Below are positions 6,458-11,453 of a stretch of 11,453 nucleotides of DNA, piece by piece (the first letter of the stretch is position 1; every line of letters begins with the position of its first letter). Both the position numbers and the translations under genes were made by a program. Source of the stretch: Planctomycetaceae bacterium (GTDB taxonomy: Bacteria > Planctomycetota > Planctomycetia > Pirellulales > Pirellulaceae). Below the pieces are notes generated by a model that did no database searches, had not been told where the DNA came from, and worked only from the letters and a program-made list of their open reading frames with translations. The stretch covers positions 1 through 11,453 of the forward strand of contig SXHS01000165.1 in assembly GCA_005773145.1 (NCBI GenBank), written 5' to 3'.

Positions 6458-7915
6458 CTATCGTTCGTCATGGGGCTTACCCAGGATGCACAGGTCCTCA
6501 ACCATTGTGCAGCGGCGCTGACGCGTGAAGGTCAGGGGCGAGGTCACCCCCTCCCCCGTGGGCGTGGCGATGGAGTAGGACAAGTATCCTTCGCCACCGG
6601 TACCCAAGCCGGCAAACGAGGGGCCATTCTTAATGAACAACGTGGTGTCCATGATTTGTCCCATCCGCGTCATGCTCCGCACATTCGTGGAATGGATGAT
6701 GGCCGTATGACGGAAACCATGTTCGTAGTGTTGCGCCTTGTCGATCGCTTCATCGACATCGCGGCAGCGCACGAAGGGGAGAAACGGCATCATCTGCTCC
6801 ACGGAAACGAAGGGATTGTGTTCGTCCGTTTCGCCGAACACGACATCGGTTTCCGGAGCGATGGTGCGCCCGGCCGCTCGCGCCAAGACGGCGGCGTCCT
6901 GCCCCAAGAGTTCTTTGTTAGGCGCATCGTGCGCGTGATCGCCGTCTTTGACCGTGACGATCGCAGCCTTCGTCAGCCGATCGACTTCGCTGGCGTTGAG
7001 TCGTACGCCCCCCGCTCGCTCCATTGCCCGCAGCATGTCGTCGAACACACGGTTCACGACAAAAACCTCCTTCTCGGCAATGCAGAGGAGGTTGTTGTCA
7101 TACGAGGCCCCGGCGATGATGGATCGAGCGGCCCGGTCCAAGTCGGCTGTCTCGTCAACGACGACGGGAGGATTGCCTGGGCCGGCCACCACCGCCCGTT
7201 TGGCCGATCGCAGGGCGGCTCGCGCGACGGCTGCTCCCCCCGTGACGCAGATCATCGCGACATCGCGGTGGGTGAAAACGGAATTGGCCGTTTCCAGCGT
7301 TGGCTCGGCGATGAGACAGATTAGATTATCGATCCCCAACTCGGCGCGGATGGCCGCGTTGAAACGCCGCACTCCTTCCGCCGCCACCCGTTTCCCGCCG
7401 GGATGTGGGTTGACGACCAAGGTATTGCCGGCGGCAATCATGTTGATGGCGTTGGCCGTGATGGTCGGAAGCGAGTGCGTCACGGGGGTGATGGCCCCAA
7501 TCACACCAAACGGCGCGTACTCGATCACGGTCAAGCCGTTGTCACCGCTGAACACGTCACTCCGCAAGAATTCGACCCCCGGCATCAGCTGGCCGACACC
7601 ACGCTGTTTTTCGATTTTATGCTTGAGGCGACCGATGCGAGTCTCCTGCATCTCCATCGTTCCCAGCTCCTCACATTGCTCGATGGAGATACGGCGGATT
7701 TGGTCGATGGCCCGCTTTCGATCGGCGATGGTCCGTCGCGATAATTGCTCAAAGGCCTCGCGGGCCGCCGCGACCGCTTCTTGAACACAGTCGAAGATCC
7801 CTAGTCGGGGGGACGAGGCCAAGCGTGACTCCGCCGGCTGGCCATTGGGCTTGCGCCCCACTTCGGCCAACACCTGCGTCACAACATTTCGGATCAGCGT
7901 TTCGTCGATCTGCAT
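6458..7915 (-). CDS. CoA-acylating aldehyde dehydrogenase (lactaldehyde to lactyl-CoA) with N-terminal encapsulation peptide
   Basis: A 485-aa PduP/EutE-type dehydrogenase that should oxidise L-lactaldehyde with NAD+ and CoA to lactyl-CoA in the lumen. Residues 1-20 form an amphipathic helix (I8, V11/V12, V15/L16, V19), followed by a polar linker to about 35; this is a PduP-type encapsulation peptide. The catalytic domain shows EYAPFGVIGAITPVTHSLP (132-150), VTGGAAV (224-230), AGPGNPPVVVD (244-254) and the nucleophile C278 in NNLLCIAEKEV, as in BMC acylating enzymes. The ATG at 7915 has GGAG 8 nt upstream and lies 2 nt after the preceding stop, so translational coupling is likely. The frame is open far upstream into the BMC-P and kinase genes, but that part has no family similarity. 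Acceptance of lactaldehyde rather than propionaldehyde is inferred from the locus. Confidence 0.95.
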   Translation of the reverse strand: MQIDETLIRNVVTQVLAEVGRKPNGQPAESRLASSPRLGIFDCVQEAVAAAREAFEQLSRRTIADRKRAIDQIRRISIEQCEELGTMEMQETRIGRLKHKIEKQRGVGQLMPGVEFLRSDVFSGDNGLTVIEYAPFGVIGAITPVTHSLPTITANAINMIAAGNTLVVNPHPGGKRVAAEGVRRFNAAIRAELGIDNLICLIAEPTLETANSVFTHRDVAMICVTGGAAVARAALRSAKRAVVAGPGNPPVVVDETADLDRAARSIIAGASYDNNLLCIAEKEVFVVNRVFDDMLRAMERAGGVRLNASEVDRLTKAAIVTVKDGDHAHDAPNKELLGQDAAVLARAAGRTIAPETDVVFGETDEHNPFVSVEQMMPFLPFVRCRDVDEAIDKAQHYEHGFRHTAIIHSTNVRSMTRMGQIMDTTLFIKNGPSFAGLGTGGEGYLSYSIATPTGEGVTSPLTFTRQRRCTMVEDLCILGKPHDER

Positions 7916-7917
7916 GA

Positions 7918-8235
7918 TTATCGCTCCGTGTCTTTTGAGTAAACGCATTGGTCTTCCAAGTGGACCTGATCGACAATCCCTATGACCACGGTATCCACGG
8001 GCAATTGTTTGGTTTCTGGCGTGAGACGGGCACTCGAGCCTTGTGTGATCAACACAAACTCTCCTGGTCCAGCACCTAGTGTGTCGACGGCAATGAACGT
8101 GCGCCCCGTGCTCACCAATTGACGCGGCGACTCGCGGTCCAGGCGGAAGGGTTCGACCACCAGCAACTTGTACCCGACCATCGTCTCGACTTTTTGAGTG
8201 GCCACCAGGGATCCGGTGACTTTGGCAAGGAACAT
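7918..8235 (-). CDS. BMC-P pentameric vertex protein (EutN/CcmL family), first copy
   Basis: A 105-aa EutN/CcmL-family pentamer: MFLAKVTGSLVATQKVETMV at the N-terminus, KLLVVEPF, FIAVDTLGAGPGEFVLIT (about 47-64), and VVIGIVD closing the core near residue 89. A charged tail of about 16 residues (QVHLEDQCVYSKDTER) is longer than the tails of the other two copies and might contact lumenal or cytosolic partners. GAGG lies 10 nt before the ATG. It starts 8 nt after the kinase stop begins (5-nt gap) and ends 2 nt before the aldehyde dehydrogenase. By position it is the protein I recall as PvmH. Confidence 0.94.
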   Translation of the reverse strand: MFLAKVTGSLVATQKVETMVGYKLLVVEPFRLDRESPRQLVSTGRTFIAVDTLGAGPGEFVLITQGSSARLTPETKQLPVDTVVIGIVDQVHLEDQCVYSKDTER

Positions 8236-8240
8236 GGCGG

Positions 8241-9476
8241 TTAACCCTCGAGAAGTTGTTTGGTTTGGCGGGCGACAATCAGTTCTTCGTTCGTCGGCAT
8301 GATCCAAATGCGCGTTCTGCCGCTGGGGCCGGTCAGTTCGCACTCACCGTGGGCGGAGGCGTTTGCTGCATCATCGAGTTCGATACCCAAGTCTCTTAGG
8401 TTGGAGCACACCGCGCGACGGATGGCGGCACTGTTTTCTCCGATGCCCCCCGTGAATACGATGACGTCGGCTCCACCGAGTGCCACCAGCAAGCTCCCCA
8501 AATAGCGGCGGATTTCAGCCGTGAATACATCCAGAGCCAATTGAGCCCGCGTGTGTCCCTGCGATGCCGCGTCCTCCAGATCACGCACATCGCCACTGAC
8601 TCCGCTGATTCCCAACAGGCCCCCTTGATTGGCGAGCGCATCCAAGAGCTGTTCCAGCGAGTGGCCCGTGTGCTGCATCAACAGCGGGAGCGTGTAGGGG
8701 TCTAAGTCGCCAACCCGATTGTTGTGCGGCAAGCCTGATTGGGGGCTCATCCCCATCGACGTGGCCACGCTCTGTCCATTCCGAATGGCACACAGGCTGC
8801 TGGATCCCCCCAAGTGACAGGAGATGATCCGCAACGATTCGGTCCCCAACACCTGGGCCGTACGATACCCAATGTAACGATGGCTGGCGCCGTGAAAGCC
8901 CCACTTGCGTATGGCCAATGCCTCGGACCATTCGTAGGGAATGGCATAGGTCCGCTGCGCTGCGGTAATGGTGGCGTGAAATCCCGTTTCGAAGGCGGCG
9001 ACCAGTGGAATCTCAGGCAATTTCTCCGCCAACAGTCGCATGGCCGCGATGTAGGGCGGATTGTGCGCGGGGGCCACCGGCGACATCCGTTCCATCGCCG
9101 CCAGCACCTCGGGGGTCACCCGTTGCACGCCGCTCACCTCGCCACCATGCACGGCCTTAAAGCCGATAGCGGACACCTCCGCAGCGTCACGCAGACACCC
9201 ATGGGGTGCCCGAGTCAACTGCTCCAAGCACTGACGCACGGCGACCGCATGGTCGGGCACCTGGACCGTGGTCTCCTCCTTGCGTCCTCCCGTTTCCACC
9301 ACGCAACGACTGGCAGGGGATCCAATACGATCGATCCCCCCCTTGGCCAATTGCCGCTCATCCGACATGTCGAACAAGCGATACTTGAAACTAGTTGACC
9401 CCAAGTTGGCCACTAGGATCTTGCCAGCGGCGCATGCGGGACCAACTGGAGTTGTGGATCGGCCCGGTGTCGTCAT
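8241..9476 (-). CDS. ackA: Acetate-kinase-family enzyme, divergent active site (probable lactyl-phosphate kinase step)
   Basis: A 411-aa ASKHA-fold acetate/propionate kinase that should transfer phosphate from an acyl phosphate to ADP. In order: N24-x-GSTSFK31 (family N-x-GSSSLK), AVHGGE (108-113), AHNPP, FHATI, H195 in GFHGASHR, HLGGSSS (221-227), R254 in NRVGDLDP, FTGGIGENS, and PTNEEL near the C-terminus. Compared with Methanosarcina acetate kinase as I remember it, H90/R91 are F106/K107, D148 is E163, and N211 is G224, while R241, H180 and E384 equivalents are kept. These are substrate- and phosphate-contact positions, which fits a different acyl group, plausibly lactyl. The first 17 residues extend the family start and do not look like an encapsulation peptide. 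The ribosome binding site AGGAGG is 6 nt from the ATG. The lactyl role is inferred from the locus. Confidence 0.92.
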   Translation of the reverse strand: MTTPGRSTTPVGPACAAGKILVANLGSTSFKYRLFDMSDERQLAKGGIDRIGSPASRCVVETGGRKEETTVQVPDHAVAVRQCLEQLTRAPHGCLRDAAEVSAIGFKAVHGGEVSGVQRVTPEVLAAMERMSPVAPAHNPPYIAAMRLLAEKLPEIPLVAAFETGFHATITAAQRTYAIPYEWSEALAIRKWGFHGASHRYIGYRTAQVLGTESLRIISCHLGGSSSLCAIRNGQSVATSMGMSPQSGLPHNNRVGDLDPYTLPLLMQHTGHSLEQLLDALANQGGLLGISGVSGDVRDLEDAASQGHTRAQLALDVFTAEIRRYLGSLLVALGGADVIVFTGGIGENSAAIRRAVCSNLRDLGIELDDAANASAHGECELTGPSGRTRIWIMPTNEELIVARQTKQLLEG

Positions 9477-9512
9477 GACGAACCTCCTGCTCCTCGCGCG
9501 TGGGACTCGTTT

Positions 9513-9782
9513 CTAGGACAAATAGGCTTCCACCAGACCGGCCGCCGGGCGCGGAATGATGTGGCTGCTGATCAATTCGCCGAATTGAGCGGCTGCGGTG
9601 GCGCCAGCCTCGACAGCCGCCCGGACACTCCCAACATCTCCGCGGACCACGGTGGTCACCAATCCGCCGCCGATCGAGATCCGCTTGACAATCTCGACGT
9701 TGGCCGCCTTGGCCATGGCATCGGTGGCCTCAATCAGCCCGATCAGACCCTTCGTTTCGATCAATCCAATAGCGTATTGCAT
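9513..9782 (-). CDS. BMC-H hexameric shell protein (second)
   Basis: An 89-aa single-domain BMC-H (Pfam BMC, PduA/CcmK type) forming hexamer tiles of the shell facets. Visible: IGLIETKGLIGLIEATDAM at the start, KAANVEIV (25-32), pore loop SIGGG at 36-40, VTTVVRGDV, AAVEAGATAA and a short PRPAAGLVEAYLS tail. The start at 9782 is set by GGAG 5 nt upstream; in-frame codons further up to 9851 lie outside the fold. It comes 87 nt after the other BMC-H, a leader that contains a small hairpin (9803-9819), and 36 nt before the kinase. By position it is the protein I recall as PvmE. Confidence 0.96.
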   Translation of the reverse strand: MQYAIGLIETKGLIGLIEATDAMAKAANVEIVKRISIGGGLVTTVVRGDVGSVRAAVEAGATAAAQFGELISSHIIPRPAAGLVEAYLS

Positions 9783-9802
9783 GGTCGCTCCTACCTTTCT
9801 TG

Positions 9803-9819
9803 TCCGATGGTGAATCGGA
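9803..9819 (-). promoter_or_regulatory. Small stem-loop in the leader of the second BMC-H gene
   Basis: TCCGAT pairs with ATCGGA around a 5-nt loop, in the transcript between the two BMC-H genes and about 20 nt before the second start codon. It has no U-tract, so it is not an intrinsic terminator. An RNA processing or stability role is possible, but a 6-bp stem can occur by chance. Confidence 0.25.
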
Positions 9820-9869
9820 AATAATGCGAAATTGAAATGTCCACAAACCAACAGTCACACACCGCGGGC

Positions 9870-10190
9870 CTAGGCCTGGCTGGCGCGTGGCTTGCGGCGC
9901 GTGGCGGTGACCTCGGCCGGCATGACCACATTCAAGTCGTCGTGTGGGCGTGGAATGACCTGTACGCTGACCACTTCACCAATGCGGCCCGCTGCGTTGG
10001 CACCGGCGTCCGTGGCGGCCTTAACGGCGGCCACATCTCCGGTGACGAATGCGGTGACCAGGCCGCTCCCAATCTTGTCCCATCCCAGAAACTCGACGTT
10101 GGCGGCCTTCATCATGGCGTCCGTGCCCTCGACGAGTGCCACAAAGCCCTTGGTCTCTAGCATGCCTAACGCTTCCATTTTATCTGCCAT
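9870..10190 (-). CDS. BMC-H hexameric shell protein (first)
   Basis: A 106-aa single-domain BMC-H. The conserved LGMLETKGFVALVEGTDAM start is followed by KAANVEFLGWDKIGSG with pore loop KIGSG at 39-43, VTAFVTGDVAAVKAATDAG, and VIPRPHDDL. It carries a C-terminal extension of about 20 residues ending basic (TATRRKPRASQA), which the second BMC-H lacks. The pore Ser in GSG is typical of PduA-like polar pores. The ATG at 10190 follows GGAGG with a 9-nt spacer. By position it is the protein I recall as PvmD. The 94-nt gap after pduL is one of the longest in the operon and may hold a processing site or internal promoter; I see no convincing one. Confidence 0.96.
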   Translation of the reverse strand: MADKMEALGMLETKGFVALVEGTDAMMKAANVEFLGWDKIGSGLVTAFVTGDVAAVKAATDAGANAAGRIGEVVSVQVIPRPHDDLNVVMPAEVTATRRKPRASQA

Positions 10191-10284
10191 AGTCGTGCAC
10201 CTCCCCAATTAACACACACTCAGAACTAAGACGAAAACTCAAAACGACGCCTAAAATCTGACGCTCGGCCCATGCCGCAAACCA

Positions 10285-10983
10285 CTAATGCTGACACGCG
10301 CAAGCCGGCGGCTGTGTGAGCAACTCGACTTTCGTAGCGGCATTTAGGAAACAGGCATTCCCCTCGTCCGTATCAATATGCACTTCCAACTTACTGGTCT
10401 CGTCCGCGCGGACAATTAGGTCCTCCATCACCATCGTGCAGCCTGGCGACTGGATTCGTAGTTTCATCAAATCGCCCGACTTGACGCCGTAGTAGCGTGC
10501 ATGATGGCGATTCATGTGAACATGTCGAGCCGCCCGTATGACCCCCTCCGACAATTCGACCACGCCCTTGGGGCCCACCAAGACGCAACCTGGGGTGCCG
10601 TCAATGTCACCGCTGGTGCGCACCGGCGCCTCGATCCCTAACGAAATAGCGTCGGTGAATGCCAATTCCACCTGACTGCGTGGTCGTGTGGGGCCCAGGA
10701 TACGTACATTCGGCAACATGCGACGTCGCGGGCCGACCAGCATCACCGTTTCGGCCGCCGCGTAGAAGCCATCTTGATATAAATTTCGCTCGGGTGTGAG
10801 CGAGGCGCCGGGGCCAAACAGGGCCTCCACATGGGCATCCGTCAAATGACAATGTCGCGCCGAAATGCTGACCACCAACTCGGGCCGAATATCGGTCCCC
10901 GGTTCCTCAACCAGAAGGATCCGGCGCACGATCTGTTCGATCGTCGTTCGGTCAAGATTCGCGGTTGCTGCTGCCGTACTCAA
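10285..10983 (-). CDS. pduL: PduL-type phosphotransacylase with N-terminal encapsulation peptide
   Basis: A 232-aa PduL-family enzyme that should convert lactyl-CoA plus phosphate to lactyl-phosphate and free CoA, recycling CoA inside the shell. Metal-binding motifs of the tandem beta-barrel fold are visible: SARHCH (H44, H46), AARHVHM (H154, H156) and EVHIDTDEGNA with H202. Residues 11-24 form an amphipathic helix (I15, I18/V19, I22/L23) before a short linker, an N-terminal encapsulation peptide. There is no ATG near the N-terminus. TTG at 10983 is chosen because GAGGAG (10991-10996) precedes it by 7 nt; the TTG at 10998 overlaps that site. The C-terminus ends in an unusual ACACQH. It follows the regulator by 55 nt. 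Acyl specificity is inferred from the pathway. Confidence 0.95.
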   Translation of the reverse strand: MSTAAATANLDRTTIEQIVRRILLVEEPGTDIRPELVVSISARHCHLTDAHVEALFGPGASLTPERNLYQDGFYAAAETVMLVGPRRRMLPNVRILGPTRPRSQVELAFTDAISLGIEAPVRTSGDIDGTPGCVLVGPKGVVELSEGVIRAARHVHMNRHHARYYGVKSGDLMKLRIQSPGCTMVMEDLIVRADETSKLEVHIDTDEGNACFLNAATKVELLTQPPACACQH

Positions 10984-10990
10984 TGTCCGA

Positions 10991-10996
10991 CTCCTC
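10991..10996 (-). promoter_or_regulatory. Ribosome binding site deciding a TTG start for pduL
   Basis: GAGGAG on the minus strand sits 7 nt before TTG 10983-10981. It overlaps an upstream in-frame TTG (10998), which excludes that codon as the start. A TTG start may set a lower translation rate than the ATG-started shell genes. Confidence 0.7.
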
Positions 10997-11038
10997 AATC
11001 ACGTCTGCACACCATCCAGTACCTGCACCAAGATGCAC

Positions 11039-11453
11039 TTATGAACCGCACTGGGGTTTGTCTTCCTTGCCTGCCACCTTTTCTTCCGTGGGCTCAGCTA
11101 CTACCAAATCGACGCCGGCCTCCTGCATGCGATCGCGCCAAGACTGTTCGATCTCATGATCGACCACCACGGCGTGCACTTTGTTCAAGGGACACAAAAG
11201 CGCCAGGCTCTGATGTCCAAACTTGGTGCTGTCCGCCAAAATAATCACCTCGTCGGCCGCGGCGGCCATCGCCCGTTCCGTTTCCACCAATAGCAGGTTG
11301 CTGTTGAAATACCCCCGCTCATTGATGGCGGCCACACTCAAAATGGCACGCCGTACGTTCAAAGTACGCAACATCTCGTTGGCATACGGGCCTAATGAAA
11401 CGCCAGTCCGCTGGTGCACATACCCACCAATCACGATCAAGTCGCAATTGCTC
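11039..11453 (-). CDS. DeoR-family transcriptional regulator, C-terminal part (N-terminus beyond window)
   Basis: The 137 codons present are the sugar-phosphate-sensing C-terminal domain of a DeoR repressor. LIVIGGYVHQRTGVSLGP matches the family's GG-x-x...SLxG segment, AAINERGYFNSN corresponds to the effector-binding strand-loop, and ILADSTKFG is the conserved DeoR ADSSK-type motif. The helix-turn-helix domain is off the window edge. A basic/acidic tail (EPTEEKVAGKEDKPQCGS) ends the protein. It sits first in the operon, 55 nt before pduL, so it may be autoregulated and respond to a sugar phosphate such as L-fuculose-1-P or L-rhamnulose-1-P, which is inference from family and locus. Confidence 0.92.
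   Translation of the reverse strand, partial: SNCDLIVIGGYVHQRTGVSLGPYANEMLRTLNVRRAILSVAAINERGYFNSNLLLVETERAMAAAADEVIILADSTKFGHQSLALLCPLNKVHAVVVDHEIEQSWRDRMQEAGVDLVVAEPTEEKVAGKEDKPQCGS

Larger units (their letters stand above)
2949..11453 (-). other. PVM-type bacterial microcompartment operon (partial at its 5' end)
   Basis: Twelve same-strand genes form one compact operon: DeoR regulator, PduL, two BMC-H, acetate-kinase family, BMC-P, CoA-acylating aldehyde dehydrogenase, BMC-P, RpiB-like protein, BMC-P, class II aldolase, LDH/MDH family. Two BMC-H plus three BMC-P and no BMC-T, together with a lactaldehyde-releasing aldolase, is the set described for the planctomycete/verrucomicrobial compartment that degrades L-fucose and L-rhamnose (studied in Planctopirus limnophila). 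The operon promoter is outside the window beyond 11453. Absence of a glycyl-radical enzyme, diol dehydratase and ethanolamine lyase argues against GRM, Pdu and Eut types. Substrate identity is inferred from the family, since the sugar isomerase and kinase genes are not here. Confidence 0.93.

Noticed and set aside
6299..7784. Long plus-strand frames of 278 and 341 codons opposite the aldehyde dehydrogenase and adjoining BMC-P genes
   Set aside because: These are antisense shadows of well-supported enzyme and shell genes in GC-rich DNA, low in complexity and without homology.
7916..8278. Extension of the aldehyde dehydrogenase frame upstream to give 606 codons
   Set aside because: The extension lies in a BMC-P gene and the kinase end, lacks family similarity, and ATG 7915 has GGAG and an encapsulation helix right after it.
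8739..9398. 219-codon plus-strand frame opposite the kinase
   Set aside because: The protein is His/Gly-rich and unlike any family, and the minus-strand kinase is unambiguous.

Overview
The window carries most of a planctomycete-type bacterial microcompartment (BMC) operon on the minus strand (11453 down to 2949), converging on one unrelated plus-strand gene (253-2925). Organism inference: the gene set and order match the PVM (Planctomycetes-Verrucomicrobia microcompartment) locus, and the plus-strand gene fuses an SMC/YhaN-like ATPase fold to a DUF4332-like helix-hairpin-helix tail of a kind I associate with planctomycetes. The DNA is moderately GC-rich. I therefore read it as a planctomycete chromosome; the genus cannot be told from the window.

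Layout in transcription order of the operon (right to left): a DeoR-family repressor (cut by the window edge), a PduL phosphotransacylase, two BMC-H hexamer shell proteins, a divergent acetate-kinase-family enzyme, a BMC-P pentamer vertex protein, a CoA-acylating aldehyde dehydrogenase, a second BMC-P, a 243-aa protein of unknown function that I align to a catalytically dead RpiB-type domain, a third BMC-P, a class II sugar-phosphate aldolase, and a lactate/malate-dehydrogenase-family enzyme. Most gene gaps are 2-36 nt. The exceptions are the two gaps around the first BMC-H (94 and 87 nt), the 55-nt gap before pduL, and a repeat-filled gap before the last gene.

How the genes work together (established for characterised PVM compartments, inferred here): the aldolase cleaves L-fuculose-1-phosphate or L-rhamnulose-1-phosphate to DHAP and L-lactaldehyde inside the shell. 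The aldehyde dehydrogenase makes lactyl-CoA, PduL makes lactyl-phosphate and recycles CoA, and the kinase makes lactate plus ATP. The LDH-family enzyme recycles NAD+/NADH. Four proteins (PduL, aldehyde dehydrogenase, the RpiB-like protein and the aldolase) carry terminal amphipathic helices with one shared spacing pattern, consistent with a common encapsulation peptide. The kinase and LDH-family enzyme lack it. The sugar isomerases and kinases are not in the window.

Beyond the standard locus: (1) a MITE-like element with 26-bp inverted ends sits exactly at the aldolase stop codon, and its removal restores a normal tight operon junction; (2) a 40-bp copy of the same element end encodes the last six residues and stop codon of a BMC-P shell protein; (3) the kinase has changed active-site residues and the LDH-family enzyme has a mixed specificity loop; (4) the plus-strand gene looks like a pseudo-ATPase, with all nucleotide-binding motifs degraded. 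The stretch 1-252 holds no gene I can support, only a weak promoter candidate and the ribosome binding site of the plus-strand gene. I saw no tRNA, rRNA or CRISPR array.
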